Both the position numbers and the translations under genes were made by a program. A stretch of DNA of 64,000 nucleotides, taken from contig JAIWNE010000014.1 in NCBI GenBank assembly GCA_025331445.1, positions 372,001 to 436,000 of the forward strand. Reading direction: 5' to 3'. The notes below the pieces were generated by a model. The model worked only from the letters and a program-made list of their open reading frames with translations. It did not search any database and was not told where the DNA came from. Numbering within the stretch: position 1 is the first letter of the stretch; the number at the start of each line of letters is the position of its first letter. Shown here piece after piece: positions 20,560 to 33,440 of this stretch. Source of the DNA: Blakeslea trispora. Its lineage: Eukaryota > Mucoromycota > Mucoromycetes > Mucorales > Choanephoraceae.

Positions 20560-23071
20560 ATGTCCTTGAAAAAGCAAACACTCCGTCAATACACAGGCAA
20601 TAGTAGAGCTTTTAAAACTGCTCTGCTGTCAAGTTCATCTGCTAAGGAGAAGGGTGCCATTGCCACATCCCCTTCTCTTTTGCCTTCAATAGAAGAATCA
20701 TTAAGGGATTGGCTTTCGCAAAGCTTGCCATCCAGTTCTCCACTTTCGGATGTTTGTCTATGTTGTAAGCGAGACGGTTGCCAACATTTCGAAGCAATGT
20801 CGAGCACAATTCATAGACTTGAAAAAGATGTTCATTTGGCAGCTGGTAATTATTGCAGACAAATTGGGTTGACTTTCTTTTACCCCTATCATTTATTGAG
20901 TATGATCATAACTAATCCAATTTCGACACAAATTATCTAGTGATTGGACAAGGTCTGCTACAGAACCATGAAAGAAATGTCACTGATACAGATTTATTAA
21001 GAGCCGAATTTAAGCAAGAAGTATGTGATGCGTTTATTTGAAATTGCCAGCTAAAAAGTAATTTTATTTAGAGAGAAGCACTTGAGGAAAGAATAAGCCA
21101 ACTCGAATATTCTTTGTCAGAATCGGATTATCTGAAAACTGAATTTGACAAAGAAAAAGATAGATTAGCCTGGGAATTACAGCGAGCGCAAAAGGTAGGC
21201 TGCTGCTTGGATTATAAGGGGGTTGTATTGACCATGCATAGTCACTTGAAGATACCACCGTGGACTTGGAAAATTGTAATTCTCGGTATCTGCAGCTTAG
21301 TACAGAATTCAAATCAAATGCAATTGAGATTGAACGATTAAGAGCATGTGAAACAATGGCTGTGGAATCAGATGTCGCAGCAGAAGTGTTGAGGACAAAG
21401 GTAAGAGAATGAACATTATTCTGTTTCTATGACTTAATCTCTGTGCTACTATATAGGTAGAAGACTTGGAGCAGCAACTAGCGGCTTCTAAGAAAGCCGA
21501 GTCGTTATTGGAATCCAAATGTAAGAAGATTGAGTCCAAGTACAGTAAGTCATTCTATCCATTGTCTATCGGATGAAGTGAAAGCGGGAGATTTTTTTTT
21601 CTTTGACCCTTAAATCATAGATCTAATGAGCGCTACTCTTGAGAAATTGAAAACAACGCAGAAAGAAATGGGTATCACAGAAGAATATCAGGTTGACATG
21701 ATGTGGTTAAGAGAATCAAACGAAAAGCTTCGCAAAGATGTACTCAAGGTAAGCAAAGCTTTCAACAGGAAGAATAAATTAGCTCAAACTATGTCTGTTG
21801 ATTTGCAGCTTACATATGCTCTACTCTCACCAAATGCTGCAGCTGATTTACAGATGACCAATAGCAATCAAAATTACCTAATTGAGCTCATAAAAGAATT
21901 AGCATCTGCCAACAACAAATTAAAATCAGACTTACTTGACTGCAGTAGCTTGCTAATCGAATGCAAGAGTGACCTTTGCGCCAAATCAAATCCAGATGAA
22001 GAGCAAGAGTCTGATGACGAGTCGAAAGATGCTCGTCGCAGAAGGACCCTATTTAGCCACCTACAAGACGCAAGTTGTATGGATATTTTAACACCAATGC
22101 CTGTCTCAAATACAAACAAAATATTTTCTGAAGATTCACAAAATAAACAAGATGAAACTGCGTCTCAAGATAGGATGACACCATTGCCCGAAAATCAGAA
22201 TGTATCGCCTGTCATCCATCATCATTACCACTACTATATCAAGAAGAAAATGATGTCAGAAAAAAGAAAACCCAAACGAAAGAGGTCATCTGTGATTGAG
22301 ACTGAAGAGGTAAATACATCATGTCTGTTTGTTTTCATATCTAATTCGTCTTATTGCTTAAATTAGGGCACAATTTCAATTACGCCTTCATCGTCATGCT
22401 CTTCTGCTAAAATAATGCCTGATTTGAGTTCACCATTTCATCAGTTATACAAGCAAGCAGCAAGTGTGCTACAGCGCCTACAACAATCTGACATCAGGGC
22501 ACTCAATCGCCGGATGAGACGTACCTTTGATATAGTTGAGTTGAGCAACATGAGTAACACTATTATCGAGAACATCGCTACTGATGTACATGCACTCAAG
22601 TCTCGATTTAGTTGGGTTGGAGATGAATTGGCTGTAAAAAAAGAACAGTGGGCACATGATGTATCTATATTTGAATTTTTTCCTATTGCAGAATTAGTGC
22701 AGAGCATGCTTACGGAAATTGGTCAACTCAGAAATACCATGAATGATCTTCAGCTTGAATATGTCAAAAAGATAGAAGAAATCAATAGCCGCTTCGAGAA
22801 AGAGCTCTTAGCAAAGCAAGTGCCACAACAGCCATTGCAAAAAAATATCAAGACAGAAGTAAAATCTGCTCATCCAATTCATTGGCTTAGTAGCATATTC
22901 AATCGTAAATGTCCTAAACCAAACTCGACACATTCTACCCAAGACGAGAGACGCGATTCTGCACTTCATGGAACTTTTTACACACATTTTCTCAAAGCTA
23001 ATAGCAATAGTAGTATAAGCATCTATTCTAATCCAATCCACCCTTATTCTAAGCCTACTATTATATCCTAA
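20560..23071 (+). CDS. Orphan coiled-coil protein, about 680 aa
   Basis: Not recognised. The start at 20560 gives MSLKKQTLRQYTGNSRAFKT, a basic N-terminus, then a CLCCKRDGCQHF cluster (Cys/His, possibly zinc-binding). Exons then encode continuous heptad sequence: LRAEFKQEREALEERISQLE, LEDTTVDLENCNSRYLQL, VEDLEQQLAASKKAESLLES and MMWLRESNEKLRKDVLKVSK. A linker with VIHHHYHYYIKKK and a basic RKPKRKRSS (possible nuclear-localisation signal) follows. A last exon (about 22367-23071) carries a second helical domain, IRALNRRMRRTFDIVEL onward. Introns of about 60-90 bp are seen near 20852-20940, 21020-21070, 21195-21250, 21400-21457, 21544-21619 and 22311-22366. The layout resembles spindle-pole or cytoskeletal scaffolds, but that is only a resemblance. 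Confidence 0.75.
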
Positions 23072-24431
23072 TGTACATTATTCCATAAAGCTATTGATTC
23101 AAAGAATTAGAAAAAAAAAACTACACCTTGAAATTAAAGCAAAGTAGTTGAAATGGAGAGAGAGGTTGAGCTAGTAAAAACAAAGGGAATATACGAAAAT
23201 CGAATAGATTAGGTTTTCTACTCAATCGTTTTTCAAGCACAGACAAAGAATAACGATATGAATTCAAGACCTTTTCTGTTCGATGTTGATTGTTGTATTT
23301 ATTCAATCACTATTGTTATTCAATGACGAGTTTAATAGGAAGTGTAATGCTTTTTGTATGTCCAGGCAAAATACATCTCCGCAAGTAAAGAGGGCTTGGA
23401 TTTGAGTCTTGTATCTCTGTGTGCTAAAGTACAATTAATCCCCAAACTGTTATTCCTTCACTATCTGTGCAACTACTCATATTCTTTGTTTTTTAAAAAA
23501 AAAGAAAAGAAAATCTATCAACTTATTGTTTGTTCTCCTTATCATGGGAACTGAGTTTTACATGACGATTAAATGTTATGAGCCATTCTCATTTCCCTTT
23601 CTGGACTGTTTCGAAAAGAAAAAAAAAAGCTACTTTGTAAATTGAAAAATACATAGCAAGCAATAAAAAGAGAAAGAAATAGCCTTTTGCTAACGTCAAA
23701 GCTTGAAAGGATAACACGAACTGCTAATCAGATTACATTCCTGTAGCTTTTTGTCTCCTACTTTCTAACAAAGGAAAAAGAACTGTCACTTGTATATCTT
23801 GATACACTGTTTTAACACTATTTTGAGACAAAAAAAAAGCAAAGCAACAATTTCAATTTGATTGTTTGTATTGTATAATGATGTCAACTTAGTAGTAGAA
23901 ACACACTTTAAGCTTCCATTATACAATTGGCTTTTTTCCCCCAAGCGAATCATAGCTCTGGCTTGCTTTATTGTAATATCAGGTACATTTTTCAATTATC
24001 CTTTTTCTTTTTTGCTTCATCAACCCGTCTTTTCATTTTCAGAAAAGAGATAAAGAAATAGGCTTGTTTACACAAAGTTTGTAGCTCGATAATCTGGTTT
24101 TGAAACATAGCCTTGACAGTCATGGAGTTTGAATTGAGTTCACATAACATCGTCAACTGCAGAAAGCTTAAACAAGGCTTAGCTTTAGAGAAACACAGCA
24201 GTAGCGACAATCGCTGTTCTTGGCGGGATCTGACCCTTCACCTACGCGAGCTAAAAGAGAGAGAGAGAAAAAGAAGTACTACTTTGGGTATCTGATTGAT
24301 TGGTCCAAAAAAAAAAGAGGGAGTTCAAAAACGAAGGGAGACTAGAGCTGATTTAACATGAAAGTAAACCCTAACTCTCTTTTTTTTTATTTCTTCACTT
24401 TACTTATCTACAAAAGAAAAGAAAAACACTC
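23072..24431. other. Intergenic with a possible minus-strand exon
   Basis: Between the coiled-coil gene and the Gln-rich regulator. It is largely AT-rich. The only coding-like segment is the possible exon at 23992-24156 on the minus strand. ORFs at 23121-23306, 23354-23554 and 23786-23995 have no support. Confidence 0.45.
23992..24156 (-). CDS. Possible terminal exon of an unrecognised gene
   Basis: After a good acceptor (TTTCTGCAG at about 24157) an open segment reads LTMLCELNSNSMTVKAMFQ, then IIELQTLCKQAYFFISFLK and MKRRVDEAKKKKDN before the stop at 23992. Composition is protein-like, and the basic C-terminus is plausible, but I could not connect upstream exons or name a family. Confidence 0.25.
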   Translation of the reverse strand: MTMLCELNSNSMTVKAMFQNQIIELQTLCKQAYFFISFLKMKRRVDEAKKKKDN

Positions 24432-24871
24432 ATGTCAACTGCCGTTCCTTCTGCTGCTGGAACACCACAGCCTACTAGTTTACATAATCAAGTCCCAGCA
24501 AGCCCTGCTCAAGCGTTTGCACAAGCACAACTACAGCAGCAGCAACAACAACACATTCAAGCTCAGAACCTCTTTAGGCAAAAACATCTTATGGCTCAGA
24601 AGCAACACTTGCTTCAACAGCAACAAGCACAGCAGCAACAACAACAGCAGCAACAACAGCAACAACAACAGCAGCAGTCTCAACAACAACAACAACAGCA
24701 ACAGCAGCAGCTGTTCAATCAGCCTCACTTATTACATCAGCAGAAACAGCAACATCTGCAACACTTTCAACAACAGCAACAGCAACACCTTCAGCAACAC
24801 TTGCAACAACAGCATTTGCAGCAACAGCAAATGCAACAGCAACTAGCTCAGCAACAATTATTACAACAAGC

Positions 24872-24905
<34 letters not shown>

Positions 24906-27047
24906 GCACAACAACAACAACAAGCACAACAACAAGCACAACAACAAGCACAACAACAAGCACAGCAACAAGCACAGCAACAAGCACAGCAACAAGCACA
25001 ACAACAAGCACAGCAACAAGCACAGCAACAACAAGCCCAAAAACAACAAATGCAACAGCAGCTACTACAGCAATCACAACAAACAATACTACAGCAACAA
25101 CGAAATCAATCGCAACCTCCTCCTCCCCATACCCCTCAAAGAACACCTCAGTTATCACAGCAACAAACACCAAGATCGTTGAACATGCACTCATCTACAC
25201 CTATTATGACTTCACAGGGCTCACCTGTACCTGTATTGCCTACTAAATTAAATACAAATAACATGATAGCTGCTGCACAAAGGTGAGAAAAAAAGAGAGA
25301 GAAAGAGAGAGGGGCATAAAGTATGCACATATATATATATGCACACACACATATATATATTATGTCTATTGAAATGCTTTAAAGAGAGAAAGGGATGCAA
25401 CACAAGGGAAGATAGTTATGACAGCTAACACTTAAATCTAGCCAATCAAGTGGTCAAGCAGTGCTTCGATTACTTCAATTTGCTGAGCAACTAAGTCCTG
25501 GTGAAACTGAGGTAGGGGAAAGCAACGAGTTAGAGGACACCAATCCTATTTTTGTTCTAAAGTCACTAATACGATTGTCGGGCTAGGCTGTAAACAGATC
25601 ATTTTGGGATAATTTCGTGGATACTTTTTTTACCAGCCAAAGCGTATTCAAAATAGGCTTATTGAATCCAACTGAAAATGAACAGAAATCGTTTGGTAAA
25701 TCGAAGAAAAGATCATTTTCTTTTTTTGTTTGTTATGATTGGTTTCTAATCTATTCAATAGACATCAGCCATTCTTTGTTAGCTAACTATTTTCATACTC
25801 AATATCTGTCTGGTATCAAGTCGATTCATCTAACTTTGGAGAAGACAATGGAATACATCTTGCCTGGTGGAGCAATGTATGTCCAGTGCCCTCGAGCCAG
25901 TATTATTTACCGCTTTAAAAACGGTGCATTAACGATCTCAACAGGTCCATTATGGGCTCAGTTCATGATGGCACCCGACGGTGTTTGGAAAATGGACCAT
26001 ATGGATTTCTCGTGTGAAGCTTGGGATGAATTCATGAGTCGGGCCAACATTAAGACAGAGCCTGCGCCAGCTACGAAAAAGAAAGCACCACCACAGATCG
26101 TCATGCCGGAATCACCTATCAACAAGTGGGGTGTTCCTGCTCATGTATATCATGTTTTGCAGGTACTCTATCCAAAACTGAAACATAAAGAGACGTCACT
26201 CTAATAGAATTACACGAATTGTTTAGATGACAGATATTTCACCTAGAGTAGGCGAGATCATGTTTCATTCGCTTGTCTCTGGAGCTATGCCTAAAGAAAG
26301 CTTGGAGGCTGTTGCTTTTGACAAGCAATCTGGGCTTCTAAAAGCGGAAAGTGAGGACGCCAAATCTCAACAAATGGACACACCCATCATGAACAATATG
26401 GCAGTACATTCTCCTGTAGTTAAGACACAGACAGGCCGTCCACATCATCCACCTTCCTTTATTCCCTTACCACAACAACATGCACAACATCAACAACATG
26501 CACAACATCAACAACAAGTATTACAACAGCAACAGCAACAACTACAGCAACAACAACAGCAACAGCAACATGCTATACAGCAACAGCAACAACATGCTAT
26601 ACAGCAGCAGCAGGCTGCTTTAAGGCAACAACAACAGGCTACTCTCCAATTTCATCAGCAACAACAGCAACAGCAACAGTTTCATCAACAGTTACAGCTG
26701 CAGCAGCAATTGCAGCAACAAGGTCCTCCAACACCTGGTCATTCATTAACATATCAACAGCAGCTACAACTACAGCAGCAACAAGTTCAAATGCAACAAC
26801 AGCAACAACAACAAGGACAACAGGCTCAAGTACAGCCGCAAACACCTCAACATACACAACAGACCCCACAGCCAGCATACCCAAACCAATTTACACCACA
26901 AAGTCCAGCATCTCGTAAGTTGTAAAATAAGCTTTGCATTCATGTGACTCACATTTGTTTGTTATAGGTAAACGGAATAGTACAGCAAGTGATATGAAAT
27001 CACCTGTTGCAAGAAAGAAAAATGCGACAGGTACACCAAGAAAATAG
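24432..27047 (+). CDS. LIM-domain-binding (Ldb/SEUSS/Adn1/Mfg1-like) Gln-rich transcription regulator
   Basis: Nuclear co-regulator; fungal relatives (Adn1/Adn2 in fission yeast, Mfg1 in yeasts) control adhesion and filamentous growth. The start at 24432 gives MSTAVPSAAGTPQPTSLHN, followed by about 200 residues dominated by Gln. Exon 2 (from about 25441) begins SSGQAVLRLLQFAEQLSPG, then SFWDNFVDTFF, LANYFHTQYLSGIKSIHLTL, GGAMYVQCPRASIIYRF and TGPLWAQFMM: this is the LIM-bind dimerisation domain. A linker KKKAPPQIVMPESPINKWG leads to exon(s) with MTDISPRVGEIMFHSLVSG, then a second Gln-rich region (about 26470-26830) and a short basic tail SDMKSPVARKKN, stop at 27047. Introns lie near 25285-25440, 25511-25590, within 25660-25760, 26162-26226 and 26914-26968. 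Confidence 0.85.
24530..25090 (+). repeat. CAA/CAG glutamine-coding repeat tract
   Basis: Long CAG/CAA tract inside the Ldb-like gene. From about 24868 to 25030 it becomes a regular 12-bp unit (CAACAACAAGCA type) encoding QQQA about ten times. Mixed CAA and CAG codons limit slippage, so it is a coding tract rather than a simple microsatellite. A second CAA/CAG tract lies at 26470-26830. Confidence 0.85.
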
Positions 27048-28952
27048 TCTATGTTACATCCTTACCATTTGCGTCTCTCTCTTTCCCTTTCATCGACCAC
27101 GTAGCTTTATTTAAATATATTTCAACAAATACCTTTAAGCGCGTACATATACGCGCTTACAATAACAAATCAAGCATAAATAATTAGACTATACTTGACT
27201 ACTACTTCAGCTTTTTCTTTGCAATGAGAGGAATGGACAGCAAACGCCTCTTCGTATCCAAAATAGGCAGCTGAAGCTTTTGGGTATACACAAATTTCAT
27301 AAGTATGTACTTCCTAGGAGTGTTTCAAATGGTATTGCATGTCAACACTGGATATTTTCATTTTTACATTTTGCAACTAAAGATAACACAGTAACAGCAT
27401 TTGTCTCGAATCAAATTGGTATGAGGTTCTTTACTGCAGCCTTATAAGTACTTATACAAACCATCCAATTCTGCCTTATTTTTTTTTTCACCAGCTACAT
27501 TTATTATGACTTTATTTTTTGCTCAATCATGCTTAGTTTATGCTACACGTTTCCTGAAATATGCCCCTCATTCATCCCGTCTTTTCCATGAACCAAACTG
27601 TGACAAACATGAGTATAAATTCCAGCTGAAGTAAATCGATGAACTAGAATGAAAAGAAAAAAGAGGCGATACTGTTATTGCTCGTTTGCATAAAACATAA
27701 ATATTCTAAAACATTTTACTTATATTAATACTTTATTTCAGGGCCAATTTATGTTTAGGGACTTCATATACTAAAGCGTTGAGTCCGATTTATGCAGTAA
27801 TTGTCAATTTGATGTTTAGGAGGCGAAACTATATATAGCGATAGAGCCCCCTTTTAAGGATAGCTGATCTGGATTGCTTTTTTTTTATACCTGTTACATT
27901 TAACTTTAATGTCGATCTTCAAGTCTCTTTCCAGAGTGTGATACACGTCAGAACAAATAGCTTCAAATGTTGTAAGGATTACTGTCTTGCTAAAACACAA
28001 GGTATATACCCTTCATTCTTAGGATGCATGTCAGTCAAACCATTACATTATTGTTATTACTCAATACTTTTGAATGATGTGACCAGATAAAACCAAACTT
28101 CAGAAACCTTCCTGAAATGAAAGTAGAAATAAGACATGACACATTTTTCATTTGACTTATTTGATGAAAATTCTATCGTTGCTTAATCTCACAAACTTTC
28201 CGAGCATATGTGCTTCAACATTTTCAAATATGGATACAAGCAGCCATAAAATAAGTGAAGAGTGGATAGGCAATCAATGAAGTAGAATTACCTTGATTCT
28301 TTGATAATATCTTTCTTCATGCTCTATTAATGTAAAAACAACATTAGTATACACTGAATCAATGAATGAAAATAAGCGATGTATGATCCAGAAAACAAAC
28401 AAACTGGTCTCAGATCTTTGTGATTCCTATTTTGGAAGTCTCATTGTAAGGATCAAAAACTGCTATTATCCTTTGATGGTATGTAATATATGCTATGCTT
28501 AATGTCTTGCATCACTTTGAATATAAAAAAAAATTCATAGCACAATTCTCTATCCAAAAAAATATAGCAGTTAGCAAGAAAAGAGGAGGATAGTTAGAGG
28601 GGAAGGGGAGAACGGAAGCATAATGTTTAAGGTGCCTTTTTTTTGACATGGGGAAAAAATAAACTGGTATGGTGTCAAATTTTCCTAATCTTCGCAAACT
28701 CAAACAGTGGTATGTCATTGATCTTGTCAATATGCAGTTGCCTCAATTAAGAAAGATCGCTGCTCGTAAGAGATTGCCTTTCATTCTTTAATTCACCGCT
28801 CCTTAAATCAAAAACCCACACTGTCTCTCTTTTCCCTCTCTTTTTTTTTTCTTTTGTGCTCTGCTCTCTCTCTCTCTTTTCTTTGATCTCTTTAATACTA
28901 TAGATTCCATATTTCTGTGAGCTAATAATATAGAAGTAGTAGACATACTCTA
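27048..28952. other. Intergenic, about 1.9 kb, no gene seen
   Basis: Between two plus-strand genes. It is AT-rich and evenly broken by stops. A short minus-strand string MKKDIIKESR with a following donor (near 28317) could be a stray exon, but nothing continues it convincingly. A CT-rich stretch at about 28828-28885 precedes the synthase gene and is probably promoter. Confidence 0.45.
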
Positions 28953-30843
28953 ATGGCAATGTATTGGACATTACCACTCAAAGTATTTTATTCAATAACC
29001 ATATCATGCATCTTTGTCTTACCTGCATTGATTGGATACGCATTGAAAGTTGAAATTACCAGAAGATCATTTCTAGTACTTGGAGTTTATGGTACTGTTG
29101 TATTTATCTTTATGTTCTTACAGCTTTTGTTCGCCAGTATAAACCGAATGATGGTGCTTCGATACAAAAGCAAGTCGCTGCCTGTCACATCTAGACAATC
29201 AATGTCAGAGGCAAAGCGATCATCCAAAAATATCACACTAGATGACCTGGAAAAAATAGAAGAAGCTACCAACGTAAGTGACACTGTTGTTGCTTCATCA
29301 GAAGGTAGCATCGACACATTCAACGAAAAAGAAAAGCAGAAAAGCAGACCAGCATCCTATATGGGACTAGCCGTTGTGGGATATCGAGAAGAACCAGAGC
29401 TGTTCACTCAGTGTTTGGAATCAATCAAATGTCTCAATTATCCAGACCCCATTAAAATCATTGTAGTCATTGATGGCGATGCACCAGAAGATAAGGAAAT
29501 GGCTGCCCTCTTCCAGAAGTCATTTCCTCAAAGCCCTACACTTGTTTTGCCTGAACTCTTGTCTGTTTCGTTTGAAAAGATTCGGTCACAATCACAACAG
29601 CAGCATCTGAAAATAGATCATGACAAACTCATTCAAGAAACCTTCACACTGCCTACTGGTACTACTCCTGTATGCTATATGCAGCCTCATCAAGGAAAAC
29701 GTCATGCTATGTATACAGCATTTCGAATCTTATTGGCTTCTGGTTGTGAAGCTGTCATGTCAACCGATTCTGATACAAAATTTGATCCAGATGCCTTGAT
29801 TGAAATGGAAAGTGCCTTGCATTGGTTCCCAAAGATTGGTGCAGTAGCAGGAGATGTGCGTATCTGGAATGCTAAAGACAGTATACTTTCTTACATGTCA
29901 TCCTTAAGGTACTGGATGGCATTTAATATCGAGCGGGCAGCTCAAAGCTTCAACAGATGTGTTACTTGCGTATCTGGTCCTATGGGTATTTATCGTTCAG
30001 AAGTTTTGCGAGAAATATTGGACGAATGGATTAGTCAGAGCTTTCTGGGCATGGAATGTACATATGGCGACGATAGGTAAATGATGGCCTGAAAAAAAGA
30101 CCTTTTTTTTTAAGTTACAAACGAGAATGACAAGACAATAATCTTTTTATTCCTGCATTTATAGACATCTAACCAACCGCACTTTGCTTAAGGGCTATCA
30201 TGTTGTCTACACACATCTTGCCTTCTGTGAAACTGAAACACCTACACAGTTTCTTCGATGGTTCAAACAACAAACGCGATGGTCTAAAAGCTTTTACCGA
30301 GAGATCATTTGGAACGCGCGTAGCCTACACAAACACAGTCCCTGGATGGCAGCCGAGTTGTTTTATCAAGGCATCTATCCATTTGTTTTACTTTTCTCTA
30401 TTTTTCAAATCTTGTTTGGCAAATCGTCGTTTGTGCTATTGGTTTGGTTGGTTTCGCTTATGGTTATTGCGTGGATAAAGACAATCTACTCGACTTTGGT
30501 TACCTTTGAACTTCGCTTCCTGACATTTCCTTTGTATTCTCTCTATTATATGTTTGGCTTAGTGCCTGCTAAGCTTTGGGCTATCGTTTCTCTCTGGGAT
30601 GTAGGATGGGGTACTTCTGCACGCTCAGCTGCTGAACGCAAGAAAGAAAATGTGTTCTGGAGCCAGTTTAAAGAGGCATTGCCTATTATTGTTTGGCTGC
30701 TAGTATTATTTGGAGGTGTCGCTTATAACGTAGCTATTTATATCACTGACCCTAACCGAATCAGCGGCGCTGACTTCTTTCGCAACCATGATAGTACTTC
30801 GCCAGATCCCAACTCTATTGTATTTTATCCTAATATACATTAA
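28953..30843 (+). CDS. Family-2 processive glycosyltransferase, hyaluronan/chitin-synthase-like
   Basis: Membrane glycosyltransferase that probably builds and exports a beta-linked polysaccharide. The start at 28953 (or in-frame Met at 28959) gives MAMYWTLPLKVFYSITISC; two N-terminal membrane segments follow. The GT2 core shows YREEPELFTQCLESIKCLNY, IVVIDGDAPEDKE, GKRHAMYTAF, STDSDTKFDPDAL with the DxD-type motif, GDVRIWN, SGPMGIYRSE and GDDRHLTNR across the single intron (about 30079-30163). QQTRWSKSFYREI, the QxxRW motif, and four to five C-terminal membrane helices end at 30843. At about 600 aa it fits the hyaluronan-synthase/Cps1 group better than large chitin synthases, but the product cannot be read from sequence. 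It converges on NPR3 with a gap of about 200 bp. Confidence 0.9.
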
Positions 30844-31045
30844 GCTCCTTGTATATAAAAACAGCTCTTTTAATATTATCTCATTCAAAAAATTAAGACA
30901 TTCGTTTTAAGTAACAAAATTAAGCGTTATTGCTTCCAATGTGTGTAAAGTGTTTATATGATTTTTGTCAGATGACCTTTCTTTTTTTTTTTTAATTAGA
31001 AAAAATAAAGGTTTATAACAATGATCACTATGACAAATCTATTCT

Positions 31046-33440
31046 TTAATAGTGATACACAGTGACGATTTTGTCCCGATAGTATTTTAATACAAGACCA
31101 AGCTGTCGGCGAGAAACACCTTCTCGATAAATTACTTCTTCTATGTGATGCTGACCATTCATATAAGGCCTTAATCGTTCAAATAGCTCGGCCACTTCCT
31201 TGGGTGCTCTCTCATAGGTTGCACGTTTGATTCGATTCCATTCTGGATCTATAGCCGATGCGGTAGTGTTTGTGTTTGAACTGGTATGATTATTGTTGTT
31301 ACTAGGGCTAGAGGATGGATTGACTGAATCCCCTTGCTCATTAACACTCATTAGTAACTGGGTATCGTATTGTGATTGAGGAGTATCAACGCCAGCTTTC
31401 TTTTCTGGCGGTACGAGAAGGACAAGATACATGTGTAACTGCACTACAAGATCTTTTCGTATCAAATAGGTGATAGCCTCTAAATATTGGTTTTTCAACT
31501 CTTTGACATGATATACAAGATGATATTGCTGCGCGTGTTGTAATTTGGATAATAAAACAGGCAGACTAAGGTTCGGAATGTGCAGTTTGAAGTCTGCTTC
31601 AAGGCTTGCCATACTAAAAGAAAAATTGAGACCGATATGCTTAACTTTACTGTAAAAGCAAACTTAACAAACAGATGGCTTACTCGTCTAATTTTGCATG
31701 CGGTGAAACAACATAAATATTTCTAGTACTGATCGTATGGATCAACTTGGCTTTTCTCCAATAAATTAAGTGTGCGGCAAGGCGATATATCTGAGCTAAA
31801 GAACAGTCTAATAATAAATGTAGTTCTTGTAAGCTCTGAGTAGGCGTTAAAATCTGTATGAGTTGAACAAGTGTTGGACTAGCATCCAGAGGCATATTTT
31901 TCAATACTTCTTCAGGATCCTCTAACAAGAGAAGGGTGTGATATGGACATAAAACCGGATAATTATCATACTCGTATCCTGCCACACTATAGATATCCAT
32001 CAGGGATGAGCCTACATAGTGATCGCGTGCGTTTCCTATCGGCATATTAGCTCCACCTCCTGCTTGATGGGAATAATAAGACAAGGCCATGTTATCTCTG
32101 TCGAATGAAGATGCCTCAAATGCATTGCCTATAGTTGGAATCTGAAGCGACAAATCAATGAAATCATTGACTATAACATGTGCTGCTGTATTAGAAGAAA
32201 TAGCGGTGTAGATCTGCTTGATGTCTCTTGCTAAAGAAGATTCACGTAAAATCTCACCCATTGTCTCCAGATATGGTATTCCTATTGATTATTTCTTTTA
32301 GTTAATGTACGAATATTACACATACACAAAAATGAAAGACTTGTATCCAAAGATCAAATATGGATTACTCATGTTTGACTTATAACAAAAAGGTCAAGAA
32401 AATATACCCTTATTCAATGCCTCTTCCTTCAGTCCAAGCACCTTTTCAATCTCTTCTTGCAAATATCCACATCGAAGTTGTTCATATCTCAAGGCCGAAG
32501 AATATCTCAAGATGACATTTTTGTAAAGTGTGTCAACTTGAGCATTCAACTCTAGATCAGGCGGAGACATGACAAAGACAACATGAAACAATGTCATATG
32601 AATGGATGTAGATCCAGGAAATATTTCTGAGACTGATGTATCACTGTCTTGTTGGTGCTCATCATCCGAGCTTTCGTCCGAGCTCTCGCTTGAGCGCGGC
32701 ATAGCATCTATTCTATGTTCACTTATGTCGCTCCCTTCGTCACGATCTCGCCTCTCTCGTCTCTCTTTTTCGTCTTCGCACTCTCTGTCCTTAGTGCCAT
32801 TCGATCCAAAGTGGTCTTCTAGAGAATCGTGAAGCGATACACGTTTTGTATTTGCATGAACAGAAGAAGCAGAAGGCGTATGTGGTAAAGAGGGCAAAGG
32901 TGAGTTGGCATGTGATAAAGGTGTAGAAGCCACAGTTGAAGAGGAAGCTGAAAACTCGATATTTGAATCACTTGAATCGTCTGTGTCTACATTATGTGGG
33001 GATGTGAGGCTAACAGGATGGCCAACAAAGGTCAGGTCGTCTATACTAAGTTGAAATTTGCGATCACATAGAGGGGATTTAGGTGCTAATGCATCTGCTA
33101 AAAAGGAAACATCGAAATTGAAGATTGTGTCTCGTCCAGCAAATATGTCAACTTCATCAGCCGCAATGTTGATTTCTTGAATAGAGGTATCGTCAATGCT
33201 GCCTGAGTTGCTGTTGCTACTATTTCCATTACTATTATTACTGATATTGTTACTTTTACCAGCAGTGTTGTTATTGTTCGTCAGCGCGCTAGAAGAAGAC
33301 CCGACAGCAAAATCAGTCTGATTATTGTTGTAGTTTCTTTTGACTGCCGATAGTCTTTTAGGATCAGGAGGATAACTAAACAAATAGTGATGACCTCTTG
33401 TTGAGTTGACTACGAGCAAAATAGCCAATAAAGAACTCAT
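31046..33440 (-). CDS. NPR3: Npr3 (NPRL3), GATOR1/SEACIT subunit
   Basis: Part of the Rag-GTPase-activating complex that inhibits TORC1 on amino-acid limitation. The start at 33440 gives MSSLLAILLVVNSTRGHHYL, then FSYPPDPKRL, the typical Npr3 opening. A large Ser/Asn-rich loop follows, then FLADALAPKSPLCDRKFQL, LTFVGHPVSL, MTLFHVVFVMSPPDLELN and KNVILRYSSALRYEQLRCGY. Exon 2 starts near 32261; exon 3 ends YREGVSRRQLGLVLKYYRDK then IVTVYHY at 31046, matching the family C-terminus. Introns of about 130 and 70 bp are inferred. The start faces the Ras gene about 365 bp away (divergent). Confidence 0.93.

Noticed and set aside
24868..25030. CRISPR-like regular repeat
   Set aside because: The 12-bp periodicity has no spacers; it encodes QQQA within a gene. 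No CRISPR array is expected or seen.
24531..25194. Poly-Leu, poly-Val and poly-Asn ORFs over the CAA/CAG tract
   Set aside because: They are other-frame readings of the glutamine repeat in the Ldb-like gene.
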